DNA from: Streptomyces sp. S.PB5
GTDB taxonomy: Bacteria; Actinomycetota; Actinomycetes; Streptomycetales; Streptomycetaceae
Direction of reading: 5' to 3'
NCBI RefSeq assembly: GCF_030403745.1
Contig: NZ_JAQMWP010000019.1
Coordinates: 145,742 to 209,741 of the forward strand
Length of the DNA stretch: 64,000 nucleotides
The notes under the pieces were generated by a model. The model was not told the DNA's origin. It worked only from the letters and a program-made list of their open reading frames with translations, and ran no database searches. Position 1 is the first letter of the stretch. Each line of letters opens with the position of its first letter. Positions 6,479-16,176 of the stretch are shown in pieces. Both the position numbers and the translations under genes were made by a program.

Positions 6479-7480
6479 TCAGCCGACGGTCGCCAACTCG
6501 CGCTCCGCCACCGGCTCGACGCCCGCCCGGCGTGCCTTGAGCGCGTGCCCGAGCAGCACCGCGCCCAGGCCGAGCGCGGTCCACCAGGTCAGGGTGAGCA
6601 CGGGGCCGGTCGCCGCGGCGCCGTCGAAGTAGGCGACCGAGCGCATCAGGGTCGCGCTCGCCCCCGGCGGCAGCCACTGGCCGATCGTGCCGACCGGCTC
6701 GGGCAGCATCTGCGGCGCCGACGCCGCCCCCGACCAGGGGTTGCCGAAGAACATGACGACGCCCGCGGTGATCCCCACGCCGGCGGTGCCGAGGAGTGCG
6801 GCGAGACCGGCCACGGCACCGCTCACGGCCAGGGTCGTCAGCCCGAACGCCCCGGCCTCGGCCCACCAGTCACCGGCGAGCACCCCGAGCCAGCTGTCCG
6901 CGATGCCGGCTGCGGCCACCCCGACCAGGGCCGAGGCGCCGACCAGGGCGGCCACGGCCCGGGTGCCGCGCAGCCCGCTGAAGGTGACCAGCGCGCCCGC
7001 CGCCATTCCGGCCAGGGCCAGTGGCAGCACGCTGGCGCTCAGGGCCGCGCCGCGCGGATCGTTCGCCGGCGCGGCCACCACGTCGACCGTCCTGACCTGC
7101 GCGCCGGCGGCGGCCGCCTGCTCCGCCACCGCCTGTTGCAGCAGCTGGGCGACGGCCGGGCTCGCGGCCGACGCGGTCAGCAGTTCGGGCCCCTCAGGGG
7201 TGACCACGACGGCGCCGTATACGGCCCGGTCCTTGATGGCGGCCCGGGCTCCGGCCTCGTCCGGGTAGCGGTGGATCTCGAACGCGCCCTCGTGGCGGTT
7301 CAGTTGCTTCTCCACCTGGGCGGTGGCCGCGGCCGGCCCGGCCACGCCGAGCGGGAGGTCGCGGGGTGCGGTGCGGGCGGCGGGCCAGGCGAAGGCCCAC
7401 AGGGCGAGCGCGGCGAGGACCGGGACCAGGACGGCGATCGCGATCATGCGGCGTGCGTTGCCGGCGGGGGCGGTGGACAT
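6479..7480 (-). CDS. ABC-2-like multipass membrane protein
   Basis: A 333-residue membrane protein. One N-terminal helix (residues about 12-34) is followed by an extracytoplasmic domain (about 35-150) and five or more helices to residue 310. This topology matches ABC-2/YhgE-type export permeases. No ATPase gene is adjacent, so it may work with an ATPase encoded elsewhere or in another way. It is divergent from a TetR regulator with two nearly identical 20-bp sites between them, the standard arrangement for a drug- or metabolite-induced exporter. The substrate is unknown. Confidence 0.75.
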   Translation of the reverse strand: MSTAPAGNARRMIAIAVLVPVLAALALWAFAWPAARTAPRDLPLGVAGPAAATAQVEKQLNRHEGAFEIHRYPDEAGARAAIKDRAVYGAVVVTPEGPELLTASAASPAVAQLLQQAVAEQAAAAGAQVRTVDVVAAPANDPRGAALSASVLPLALAGMAAGALVTFSGLRGTRAVAALVGASALVGVAAAGIADSWLGVLAGDWWAEAGAFGLTTLAVSGAVAGLAALLGTAGVGITAGVVMFFGNPWSGAASAPQMLPEPVGTIGQWLPPGASATLMRSVAYFDGAAATGPVLTLTWWTALGLGAVLLGHALKARRAGVEPVAERELATVG

Positions 7481-7509
7481 GGCGGGTTCCTTCCGGAGCG
7501 GATTAAAAA

Positions 7510-7529
7510 AGAAGGATCGTTCGTTTTAC
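7510..7529. promoter_or_regulatory. TetR operator copy 1
   Basis: AGAAGGATCGTTCGTTTTAC, differing at one base from the copy at 7568-7587. It lies 30 bp upstream of the membrane-protein start, where bound repressor would block that gene. Confidence 0.75.
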
Positions 7530-7561
7530 GGCTGTCCCCACCGTCCTGCCAGATCCGTGCC

Positions 7562-7590
7562 TTGTCAAGAAGGAACGTTCGTTTTACTTT
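7562..7590 (+). promoter_or_regulatory. Promoter of the tetR gene, leaderless
   Basis: TTGTCA (7562-7567), a 17-bp spacer and TACTTT (7585-7590). The ATG at 7598 is 7 bp after the -10, where transcription should begin, and no Shine-Dalgarno precedes it, so the mRNA is probably leaderless. The spacer is almost entirely the second operator. Confidence 0.75.
7568..7587. promoter_or_regulatory. TetR operator copy 2
   Basis: AGAAGGAACGTTCGTTTTAC, with the palindromic core GAACGTTC, lies between -35 and -10 of the tetR promoter. Binding here would give autorepression. Confidence 0.75.
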
Positions 7591-7597
7591 GGTGACC

Positions 7598-8227
7598 ATG
7601 GCCCGTGTATCCCAGGAACACCTCGACGCCCGCCGCCGGCAGATCCTCGACGGCGCCGCGATCTGCTTCGCCCGCAACGGCTTCCACGCCACGTCCATGC
7701 AGGACGTGCTCAAGGAGGTCGACCTCTCGGCCGGGGCGGTCTACCGCTACTTCAGCGGTAAGGACGAGCTGATCGCCGCGATCGTCGGCGAGGTGCTCGT
7801 CCAGGTCCGGGACGGCTTCGAGGAGGCCGCCCGCAGCACCCCGCCCCCGTCGCCGGACCTCCTGGTGGCGTCGGTGCTCAGCCGCGTCCTCGCCACCAAG
7901 GAGTCCCTGACGGTGGACGGACGGCCGGCGTTCCCGGGGCTCGTCGTCCAGGTGTGGGCGGAGACCATCCGCAACGAGGAGCTGGCCGCCGTCCTGCACG
8001 AGGGCTACGGCGCGGTGCGCGAGGCCTGGACGCGGATCGTCCGGGCACACCAGGACGCGGGGACGATCCGGTCGGACGTCCCCCCGGAGTACGTGGCCCG
8101 CACCATGATGGCGGCCGCGATGGGCTTCCTCGCCCAGCAGGCGCTGTTCGGGCCTGCGCCCACTGAGATCCTGCGGGACGGTCTACGGGCGTTGATGAGC
8201 GCGCCGGACGAAGCCGGCGCGAACTGA
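7598..8227 (+). CDS. TetR-family repressor
   Basis: A 209-residue TetR regulator. The N-terminal helix-turn-helix is clear: RRQILDGAAICFARNGFHAT, SMQDVLKEVDLSAGAVYRYF, SGKDELIAAIV. The ligand-binding C-terminal domain is divergent. It presumably represses the divergent ABC-2-like membrane protein and itself through the two 20-bp sites in the gap. The ATG at 7598 is favoured because the conserved MARVSQEHLDARR start and a near-perfect promoter place it exactly at the expected transcription start. Confidence 0.92.
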   Translation: MARVSQEHLDARRRQILDGAAICFARNGFHATSMQDVLKEVDLSAGAVYRYFSGKDELIAAIVGEVLVQVRDGFEEAARSTPPPSPDLLVASVLSRVLATKESLTVDGRPAFPGLVVQVWAETIRNEELAAVLHEGYGAVREAWTRIVRAHQDAGTIRSDVPPEYVARTMMAAAMGFLAQQALFGPAPTEILRDGLRALMSAPDEAGAN

Positions 8228-8357
8228 TGGATCACAGCTCGGTTAACTTGCTTGAAATGCGGTCCAACTAGCCTGCCGCCACGCCACCAGGGACTTTGCC
8301 CAGGGGCTGCGGCAACCGGACCCCGCACGGTCCGGAGCGAGGACTGTGAGGTGGGAC

Positions 8358-8660
8358 GTGCAACTGACCCCGCACGAGCAAGAGAGGCTGCTCATCCACG
8401 TGGCGGCCGACGTGGCCGAGAAGCGCCGGGCCCGCGGGCTCAAGCTGAACCACCCGGAGGCGGTCGCCCTCATCACGTCGCACATCCTCGAGGGTGCCCG
8501 TGACGGTCGTACCGTCGCCGAGCTCATGTCCTCGGGGCGCAAGCTGCTCACCCGGGACGACGTCATGGAGGGCATCCCCGAGATGATCCACGACGTCCAG
8601 GTCGAGGCGACCTTCCCGGACGGCACCAAGCTCGTCACCGTCCACGACCCGATCGTCTGA
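8358..8660 (+). CDS. ureA: Urease subunit gamma
   Basis: A 100-residue urease gamma subunit, the first gene of the ureABCFGD operon hydrolysing urea to ammonia and carbamate. The family-typical sequence MQLTPHEQERLLIHVAADVA fixes the start at the GTG at 8358, behind GAGGTGG. A GTG four codons upstream would add MRWDV and is not supported. It continues with SGRKLLTRDDVMEGIPEMI. The ureB start is 12 bp after the stop. Confidence 0.96.
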   Translation: MQLTPHEQERLLIHVAADVAEKRRARGLKLNHPEAVALITSHILEGARDGRTVAELMSSGRKLLTRDDVMEGIPEMIHDVQVEATFPDGTKLVTVHDPIV

Positions 8661-8672
8661 CGGGGGACCGCC

Positions 8673-8984
8673 GTGATTCCCGGAGAGATCCTTTTCGCCG
8701 AGGGCTCGATCGTCTACAACGAGGGCCGTGAGGTCACCCGGCTCACCGTCCTCAACGCCGCCGACCGGCCCGTCCAGGTCGGCTCCCACTACCACTTCGC
8801 CGAGGCCAACCCCGGCCTGGAGTTCGACCGCGCCGCCGCGCGCGGCAAGCGGCTGAACGTCGCCGCCGGCACCGCCGTACGCTTCGAGCCCGGGATCCCC
8901 GTCGACGTCGAACTCGTCCCGCTCGCCGGCGCCCGTGTGGTGCCGGGCCTGCGCGGGGAGACCGGAGGTGCCCTCGATGCCTGA
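8673..8984 (+). CDS. ureB: Urease subunit beta
   Basis: A 103-residue urease beta subunit: MIPGEILFAEGSIVYNEG, VGSHYHFAEANPGLEFDR and the C-terminal RVVPGLRG are characteristic. It forms the (alpha-beta-gamma)3 apoenzyme with UreA and UreC. GTG start behind GGGGGA. The gene overlaps ureC by 8 bp, implying translational coupling. Confidence 0.96.
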   Translation: MIPGEILFAEGSIVYNEGREVTRLTVLNAADRPVQVGSHYHFAEANPGLEFDRAAARGKRLNVAAGTAVRFEPGIPVDVELVPLAGARVVPGLRGETGGALDA

Positions 8985-10698
8985 GATCTCACGTGCCGCG
9001 TACGCCGACCTGTTCGGCCCGACGACCGGCGACCGCATCCGGCTCGCCGACACCGACCTGATCGTCGAGATCGAGGAGGATCGTTCCGGCGGGCCCGGAC
9101 TCGCCGGTGAGGAGGCCGTGTTCGGCGGGGGCAAGGTCATCCGCGAGTCCATGGGGCAGTCGCGTGCTACGCGCGCAGACGGCACCCCGGACACCGTCAT
9201 CACGGGTGCGGTGATCATCGACCACTGGGGCATCGTCAAGGCCGACGTCGGCATCCGTGACGGCCGGATCACCGGCATCGGCAAGGCGGGCAACCCCGAC
9301 ACGATGGACGGCGTCCACCCGGACCTCGTCATCGGTCCCGAGACCGAGGTCATCGCGGGCAACGGGCGGATCCTGACGGCGGGCGCGGTCGACGCGCACG
9401 TCCACTTCATCTGTCCGCAGATCGCCGACGAGGCGCTGTCGGCCGGTGTCACGACCCTGGTCGGCGGGGGCACCGGGCCCGCCGAGGGCTCGAAGGCCAC
9501 GACGGTGACGCCGGGGCCCTGGCATCTCGCCCGCATGCTGGCGGCGATGGAGCAGTACCCGCTCAACATCGGCTTCCTCGGCAAGGGCAACACCGTCTCG
9601 CACGAGGCGATGCTGTCGCAGATCCGGGGCGGCGCACTGGGGCTCAAGCTCCACGAGGACTGGGGTTCGACCCCCGCCGTCATCGACGCCTCGCTGACGG
9701 TCGCGGACCAGACCGGCATCCAGGTCGCCATCCACACGGACACCCTCAACGAGGCCGGGTTCGTCGGCGACACCCTCGCCGCGATCGCCGGACGCGGCAT
9801 CCACGCCTACCACACCGAGGGTGCGGGCGGCGGGCACGCGCCGGACATCATGACCGTCGTCTCCGAGCCGCACGTGCTGCCCAGCTCGACGAACCCGACC
9901 CGGCCGTTCACCGTCAACACCGCCGAGGAACACCTCGACATGCTGATGGTGTGCCACCACCTCAACCCGGCGGTGCCGGAGGACCTCGCCTTCGCCGAGT
10001 CCCGGATCCGGCCCTCGACCATCGGGGCGGAGGACATCCTCCACGACCTCGGCGCGATCTCGATCATCTCGTCCGACGCCCAGGCCATGGGCCGCGTCGG
10101 CGAGGTCGTCATGCGGACCTGGCAGACCGCGCATGTGATGAAGCGGAAGCGGGGCGCGCTGCCCGGGGACGGGCGGGCCGACAACCACCGCGTACGGCGG
10201 TACGTCGCCAAGTACACGATCAACCCCGCGATCGCCCAGGGCCTCGCCCGGGAGATCGGGTCGGTCGAGACCGGAAAGCTCGCCGACCTCGTGCTGTGGG
10301 AGCCCGCGTTCTTCGGCGTCAAGCCGCATCTCGTCGTCAAGGGCGGGCAGATCGCCTGGGCGCAGATGGGCGACGCCAACGCCTCCATCCCGACCCCGCA
10401 GCCGATTCTGCCGCGGCCGATGTACGGGGCGATCGGACGGGCGCCGGCCTCCAACTCCTTCAACTTCGTCGCCCCGCTGGCGATCGAGGACGGGCTGCCG
10501 GAGCGGCTTCAGCTCGGGAAGCGGTTCGTGGCGATCGAGTCGACGCGTGGGGTCACCAAGGCGGACATGCGCGAGAACGACGCGCGGCCACGGGTCCAGG
10601 TCGACCCCGACAGCTTCGCCGTGCACATCGACGGCGAGCTCGTCGAGGCGACGCCCGCCGCCGAACTGCCCATGGCCCAGCGTTACTTCCTGTTCTGA
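8977..10698 (+). CDS. ureC: Urease subunit alpha (catalytic)
   Basis: A 573-residue urease alpha subunit, the normal length. Nickel ligands and active-site residues are visible: VDAHVHFICPQ, the carbamylated lysine in GLKLHEDWGSTP, IHTDTLNEAGF, the flap histidine region MVCHHLNP, and SSDAQAMGRVGEV. The ATG at 8977 gives MPEISRAAYADLFGPTTGDR and overlaps the end of ureB. The family-essential residues are intact, so the enzyme should be active if nickel is inserted by UreD, UreF and UreG encoded downstream. Confidence 0.97.
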   Translation: MPEISRAAYADLFGPTTGDRIRLADTDLIVEIEEDRSGGPGLAGEEAVFGGGKVIRESMGQSRATRADGTPDTVITGAVIIDHWGIVKADVGIRDGRITGIGKAGNPDTMDGVHPDLVIGPETEVIAGNGRILTAGAVDAHVHFICPQIADEALSAGVTTLVGGGTGPAEGSKATTVTPGPWHLARMLAAMEQYPLNIGFLGKGNTVSHEAMLSQIRGGALGLKLHEDWGSTPAVIDASLTVADQTGIQVAIHTDTLNEAGFVGDTLAAIAGRGIHAYHTEGAGGGHAPDIMTVVSEPHVLPSSTNPTRPFTVNTAEEHLDMLMVCHHLNPAVPEDLAFAESRIRPSTIGAEDILHDLGAISIISSDAQAMGRVGEVVMRTWQTAHVMKRKRGALPGDGRADNHRVRRYVAKYTINPAIAQGLAREIGSVETGKLADLVLWEPAFFGVKPHLVVKGGQIAWAQMGDANASIPTPQPILPRPMYGAIGRAPASNSFNFVAPLAIEDGLPERLQLGKRFVAIESTRGVTKADMRENDARPRVQVDPDSFAVHIDGELVEATPAAELPMAQRYFLF

Positions 10699-10725
10699 CG
10701 GGGTGGATCCGATGGTGGGGTTCTG

Positions 10726-11400
10726 ATGTCTCGCGCTGCACTTCTCGTACTGGCCGACGGCCGCTTTCCCGCCGGGGGGCACGCGCACTCCGGCGGGGCC
10801 GAGGCGGCCGTCAAGGCCGGGCGGGTGACCGGGGCGGCGAGCCTGGAGGAGTTCTGCCGGGGGCGGTTGCACTCGGCGGGGCTCGTGTCGGCGGCGGTCG
10901 CCGCGTCGGCCGTACTCGGGGCGGATCCCGTGGAGTTGGACGGGGCCCTGGATGCGCGTACGCCGTCTCCGGCACTCCGGGTCGCCTCGCGGAGGCTGGG
11001 GCGGCAGTTGATGCGGGCGGCGCGGGTGACGTGGCCGTCGGCGGAACTCGACGCCCTGGCCCGGGAGTTCCCCAAGGGGGCGCACCAGCCCGTGGTGTTG
11101 GGGGTCTCGGCCCGGGCGGCCGGTCTCGACGCCGTCGACGCGGCGTACTGCGCGGCGTACGAGAGTGTGAGCGGGTCGGCGTCCGCGACGGTGCGGTTGC
11201 TGAGTCTCGATCCGTTCGAGGCCACGGCGGTGCTGGCGCGGTTGGCGCCGGAGCTGGATCGCGTCGCGGATTCGGCGGTGGAGGCGGCTCGGGCGGTTGT
11301 CGAGGTGGGGGTGGACGCCTTGCCCGCGGCTTCTGCTCCGCTGCTGGAGATCTCCGCGGAGGTGCATGCGGGGTGGCCTGTGCGGCTGTTCGCCTCGTAG
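10726..11400 (+). CDS. ureF: Urease accessory protein UreF
   Basis: A 224-residue UreF, which with UreD and UreG forms the nickel-insertion complex and controls UreG GTPase activity. The N-terminal motif LLVLADGRFPAGGHAHSGG and the internal EFPKGAHQPVVLG are family marks. It follows ureC by 27 bp. No ureE is present in the operon, as is usual in Actinobacteria, so UreG with its histidine-rich start may supply nickel. Confidence 0.92.
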   Translation: MSRAALLVLADGRFPAGGHAHSGGAEAAVKAGRVTGAASLEEFCRGRLHSAGLVSAAVAASAVLGADPVELDGALDARTPSPALRVASRRLGRQLMRAARVTWPSAELDALAREFPKGAHQPVVLGVSARAAGLDAVDAAYCAAYESVSGSASATVRLLSLDPFEATAVLARLAPELDRVADSAVEAARAVVEVGVDALPAASAPLLEISAEVHAGWPVRLFAS

Positions 11401-11562
11401 CTTTTTCTCGCCCCCGCCGCCCCTACCCGTCCCGTACCTGGGGGCTGCCGCCCCCAGACCCCCGCTTCGGCCCTTAAGGGGCCTCGTCCTCAAACGCCGG
11501 ACGGGCTGAGATTGCCTGACCGGCGTGAAAAGCACGCCGGCGTCAAAAAAGGAGCCGTCATC
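11401..11562. repeat. Streptomyces-type intergenic repeat between ureF and ureG
   Basis: The gap holds CTGGGGGCTGCCGCCCCCAG (a hairpin) followed by CGCTTCGGCC and CCTCAAACGCCGGACGGGCTG. From memory this composite recurs in many Streptomyces intergenic regions. It interrupts an otherwise compact operon, and ureG restarts behind its own AAAAGGAG. Confidence 0.65.
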
Positions 11563-12236
<674 letters not shown>

Positions 12237-12240
<4 letters not shown>

Positions 12241-13004
12241 GCGTGGCCGTGGCGGGCGGCGTGCGGGCCACCGCGCGGATCGAGGCGCGGGCCGACGGCC
12301 GGGGTGGTACGTCGCTGCCTGTGCTGGAGGGGGACGGGCCGCTGGCGCTGCGGCGGACCCGGGGGAGTGGTGCCGAGGCCCGGGTCATGCTCGTCGGGGC
12401 GATGAGCGGGCCGCTCGGTGGCGATCACTTCACCGTCGGGGCGGAGGTGGGGGAGGGCGCCGTACTGCGGGTCGGGTCGGCCGCTGCCACCATCGCGCTG
12501 CCGGGACAGCACAAGGGCGAGGCGCGTTACGACGTGCGGCTCGATGTCGCCGACGGCGGTGAACTGCACTGGCTGCCGGAGCAGTTGATCTCCGCGCGGG
12601 GGAGTGAGCTGTACGTCGGCACCCGCGCCGACGTCGGTGCGGGCGGCCGGCTCGTGCTGCGGGAGGAGCAGGTGCTCGGGCGGGCGGCCGAGGAACCCGG
12701 GAGACTCAGCAGTCGTCTTACCGTGCGGGTCGGTGGGCGGACCGTTCTCGATCAGGAGCTCGCCTGCGGGCCCGGGGCGCCGGGCGGCTGGGACGGGCCG
12801 GCTGTCCTCGGGGGGCATCGGGCCGTGGGGCAGCTGGTCGTCGTACGCCCGGAGTTCGAGGACGCGCCGGTCGCCGCGCGTGTGCTCGGGGAGGGGGCCG
12901 TGGTCGTGCCGCTGGCCGGGCCTGCCGCGCTGGTGACGGCCGTGGCGCCGGACGCGCTGCGGCTGCGCAGGGTGCTGGACGAGGCGCTGGCCCTGCTCGG
13001 GTAG
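12237..13004 (+). CDS. ureD: Urease accessory protein UreD
   Basis: A 255-residue UreD/UreH, the scaffold delivering nickel from UreFG to apo-urease. Recognisable blocks are GPLGGDHFTVGAEVGEGA, LHWLPEQLISARGS and LREEQVLGRAAEEPG. The ATG at 12237 overlaps the ureG stop. It is the last gene of the operon; a separate secreted peptidase follows after 149 bp. Confidence 0.93.
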
Positions 13005-13153
13005 CTTGGTGGCCGGCAGCCCGCAGCGGATCGATTAGCGAACACCTCTCTCCGTTTATCGGATTGGCAAAGAACAGCGGCCGACCCTGTTCACAGAGAG
13101 AGCACAGCCGCGAGGATCTCCGTACTTGTCATATGAGTACGGGGAGGCCGCAC

Positions 13154-14755
13154 TTGAAGCACAGCAGACCGAAGAGGCGGACCGTGGCATTCGGCTCCGC
13201 CGGAGTGCTTGTCACGGCGACCCTGATAGCCGGGGCCGTCACGGCTCCCACCGCGAGCGCGAGTGCGGAGAGCCGGCACGGCCAGGACCGCGAGGCCCGC
13301 GGCGCGGCCATCGCCGCCGCCCGGGCCGAGAAGGCCGGGATCGACTGGCAGGACTGTCCCGCCGACTGGGGGCTGGAGAAGCCCATCCAGTGCGGCTGGG
13401 TGACCGTGCCGCTGGACTACGCCAAGCCCAACGGCAAGCAGATCAAGCTCGCCGTCGACCGCATCGGCAACACCGGCACCAAGTCGGAGCGGCAGGGCGC
13501 GCTCATCTACAACCCGGGCGGTCCCGGCGGCTCCGGCCTGCGGTTCCCGCGCCGAGTCGTCACCAAGGCCCCGGTATGGGTCAACACGTCCAAGGCGTAC
13601 GACTTCGTGGGCTTCGACCCGCGTGGCGTCGGCAAGTCGGCGCCCATCTCCTGCGCCGACCCGCAGGAGTTCGTGAAGGCGCCCAAGATGGACCCGGTGC
13701 CGGACTCCGAGGCCGACAAGCGCGCCCAGCGCAAGCTCGCCCGTGAGTACGCCGAGGGCTGCTACGAGCGCAGCGGCGAGATGCTGCCGCACATGACCAC
13801 GCCGAACACCGCGCGCGACCTGGATGTCATCCGTGCCGCGCTCGGCGAGAAGAAGCTCAACTACCTGGGCGTCTCCTACGGCACCTACCTGGGCGCCGTC
13901 TACGGCACGCTGTTCCCGAAGCACGTCCGCCGCATGGTCGTCGACAGCGTCGTCAACCCGTCGCGGGAGAAGATCTGGTACGAGGCCAACCTCGACCAGG
14001 ACGTCGCCTTCGAGATGCGCTGGAACGACTGGCAGGACTGGGTCGCCGCCAACGACGCCGTCTTCCACCTCGGCACCACGCGTGACGCGGTGCAGGCCAA
14101 GTGGCTGGAACTGCGCGCCGCCGCCAAGAAGAACCCCATCGGCGGGGTCGTCGGCCCGGCCGAGCTGATCGGCTTCTTCCAGGGCGCGCCGTACTACGAC
14201 TCCTCGTGGATCCCGGTCGCCACCGTGTTCAGCAAGTACTTCGCCGGTGACACCCAGGCGCTCGTCGACGCGGCCGCGCCCGACCTGTCCGACACGGCGG
14301 GCAACGCGGCCTCCGAGAACGGCAACGCCGTCTACACGGCCGTCGAGTGCACCGACGCCAAGTGGCCCACCAGCTGGAAGAAGTGGGACCGCGACAACAC
14401 CCGGCTGCACAAGGACTACCCGTTCCTCACCTGGGCCAACGCCTGGATGAACCTGCCCTGCGCGACCTGGCCGGTCAAGCAGCAGACCCCGGTGAACGTC
14501 AAGACCGGCAAGGGTCTGCCCGGTGTCCTGATCGTCCAGTCCGAGCGTGACGCCGCGACCCCGTACGGCGGTGCGGTCGAGCTGCACCAGCGCTTCAAGG
14601 GCTCCCGCCTGATCACCGAGAAGAACGCGGGCTCCCACGGTGTGACCAGCCTGGTCAACCCGTGCATCAACGAGCGGGTGGACGCCTACCTGCTCAGCGG
14701 CAAGCTGGACAGCTCCGACGTCACGTGCGGCCCGCACGCGACGCCGAAGCCGTAA
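13154..14755 (+). CDS. Secreted tripeptidyl aminopeptidase
   Basis: A 533-residue secreted alpha/beta-hydrolase closely matching the Streptomyces Tap family, which removes tripeptides from protein N-termini. It has a signal peptide (about residues 1-38), the nucleophile serine in LGVSYGTYLG, the aspartate in QSERDAATPYGGA and the histidine in NAGSHGVTSLVNPC. The conserved start KHSRPKRRTVAFGSAG fits a TTG at 13154 with GGGGAGG six bases upstream. An ATG at 13133 would add seven residues and is the alternative. A strong terminator follows. Confidence 0.92.
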   Translation: MKHSRPKRRTVAFGSAGVLVTATLIAGAVTAPTASASAESRHGQDREARGAAIAAARAEKAGIDWQDCPADWGLEKPIQCGWVTVPLDYAKPNGKQIKLAVDRIGNTGTKSERQGALIYNPGGPGGSGLRFPRRVVTKAPVWVNTSKAYDFVGFDPRGVGKSAPISCADPQEFVKAPKMDPVPDSEADKRAQRKLAREYAEGCYERSGEMLPHMTTPNTARDLDVIRAALGEKKLNYLGVSYGTYLGAVYGTLFPKHVRRMVVDSVVNPSREKIWYEANLDQDVAFEMRWNDWQDWVAANDAVFHLGTTRDAVQAKWLELRAAAKKNPIGGVVGPAELIGFFQGAPYYDSSWIPVATVFSKYFAGDTQALVDAAAPDLSDTAGNAASENGNAVYTAVECTDAKWPTSWKKWDRDNTRLHKDYPFLTWANAWMNLPCATWPVKQQTPVNVKTGKGLPGVLIVQSERDAATPYGGAVELHQRFKGSRLITEKNAGSHGVTSLVNPCINERVDAYLLSGKLDSSDVTCGPHATPKP

Positions 14756-14770
14756 CACCCCGGAACACCT

Positions 14771-14800
14771 GAGGGGCGGCCCGTGGTCGGGCCGCCCCTC
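14771..14800. terminator. Bidirectional terminator
   Basis: A 12-bp perfect stem GAGGGGCGGCCC/GGGCCGCCCCTC with a 6-base loop and TT after the stem. It lies between the convergent aminopeptidase and epimerase genes. Confidence 0.88.
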
Positions 14801-14824
14801 TTGCCTGCCGTCCCTCTTCCAGGT

Positions 14825-15853
14825 TCAGGCCGTGAACCAGGCGTCCTCCGCCGCGTAGTCGAAGAGGTCGCCGTAGGTCTGGAACATCTTCGGGTACGCC
14901 TCCCGCCAGTCCCGCCCGGCCAGCTGCCCCTCGATCCAGGCGACCGTGGCGGGCAGGGTCTCCGCGTACCGGGCCACCGCCCGATACCCCAGCTCCCGCT
15001 CGGCGGCGGACATGTCCAGCACCACCGGCACGGGCACCGACCACGGTGTGTCCCCGACGGTCGGCGCGGGCGGCGGCCCGTCGACGAGCACGTCCTCCCG
15101 CTCCACGCCCATCACGGCGTCGATGGCCCGCGCGATCTCCGCCACCGTCGGAGCGTCCGGATCCACGGCGTTGAGCACCCGGCTGCCGGGCCGTGCCGCC
15201 GCCAGCCGGATCAGCTCGGCGATGTTGTGGACGCTCGCCGGGTGGAACCGGCTCTCGCCGGAGTAGGGGAGGACGCGTCGGGTCCGCCCGTCGAGGTTGC
15301 GCTTGACGAAGTACAGCTCGCGCGGGGTCTGGCAGTGCGGTCCGTGGATGGCGCCCGCCCGCAGCAGGGTGGTGGGCAACTGCTCACCGGCGGCTCGCAG
15401 TTCACGCTCCAGCCCGGCCTTGCGGGTGCTGTACGAGTCCTCGCCCGGCCGGACGGTCCGCTGCGCCTCGGTCATCGGCACCGGGTACTCGGGGAAGCCG
15501 TCCGGCTCCTCCTGGGTGCCGAAGTTGCGTCCTTTGTCATCCTCGTACACCGAGACGCTGGAGATGACGACGGCCGAGCCCACCCGGCCCGCCAGCGAGG
15601 TCAGCTGCCGTGCGTGCGCGGGTCCGTAGGCGACCATGTCGACGAGTACGTCACACCCCTCGCCGACCGCGGCGGCGAGCTCGGCGTCGTCCTCCCGGTC
15701 GGCCCGCGCGACCCGTACGTCCTCGGGCCACCCCTCGTCCCGCCCGCCGCCCCGCGAGACGGCGGTCACCTGCCATCCGTCCCGGGCCAGCGCACCCACC
15801 GCCACCCGGCCGATCTGTCCGGTCGCTCCGATCACCACAGCGCGTCGAGTCAT
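14825..15853 (-). CDS. NAD-dependent epimerase/dehydratase
   Basis: A 342-residue extended short-chain dehydrogenase. The nucleotide-binding glycine motif is VVIGATGQIGRVAV, a serine lies in VVISSVSVYEDD, and the YxxxK pair in DSYSTRKAGLE. Family members act on nucleotide sugars or related substrates; no sugar-biosynthesis neighbours are present, so the substrate is open. It is convergent with the aminopeptidase gene. The start ATG at 15853 opens MTRRAVVIG, where the Rossmann strand normally begins. Confidence 0.85.
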   Translation of the reverse strand: MTRRAVVIGATGQIGRVAVGALARDGWQVTAVSRGGGRDEGWPEDVRVARADREDDAELAAAVGEGCDVLVDMVAYGPAHARQLTSLAGRVGSAVVISSVSVYEDDKGRNFGTQEEPDGFPEYPVPMTEAQRTVRPGEDSYSTRKAGLERELRAAGEQLPTTLLRAGAIHGPHCQTPRELYFVKRNLDGRTRRVLPYSGESRFHPASVHNIAELIRLAAARPGSRVLNAVDPDAPTVAEIARAIDAVMGVEREDVLVDGPPPAPTVGDTPWSVPVPVVLDMSAAERELGYRAVARYAETLPATVAWIEGQLAGRDWREAYPKMFQTYGDLFDYAAEDAWFTA

Positions 15854-16176
15854 GCGGCGACGGTACGACGTCAGAGCCCGGTCGCCCCAGGGGTTTCTGC
15901 CGACGGCAGAGACCGGCGAGCGGTCGGGGCGGCCGGGGGTGAAGGCCAGCCGGGGGTCGAGGGCAGCCGAGGTCAGGGGCGGCCTAGGTCAGGGGCGGCC
16001 GGGGTTGACGGCGGCCGTGGGGCGGGACCGGCCGGGGCGGTCGACGGCCGGGGCCGGCCAGGGTGGGGGCTGTCCGGCGTCGGGGGCAGCCGGGGTTGAG
16101 GGCAGTGGGCGGCGGGGCCGGCCGTGGGGCGGGGCCGGCCGGGGCAGTCGGCGGGCGAGGTCGGCCGGGGGTGGGG
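15854..16176. repeat. GC-rich degenerate repeat region
   Basis: A 323-bp stretch without a credible gene, almost wholly G/C from about 15925. AGGTCAGGGGCGGCC is tandemly repeated at 15970-15984 and 15986-16000. A 31-bp block at 16013-16043 recurs at 16120-16150 with two differences, a 107-bp period. It ends exactly at the acyltransferase stop. Confidence 0.75.

Noticed and set aside
13091..14758. 555-codon minus-strand frame opposite the tripeptidyl aminopeptidase gene
   Set aside because: Mirror of the aminopeptidase codon bias; no motif, no ribosome binding site, and the aminopeptidase is certain.
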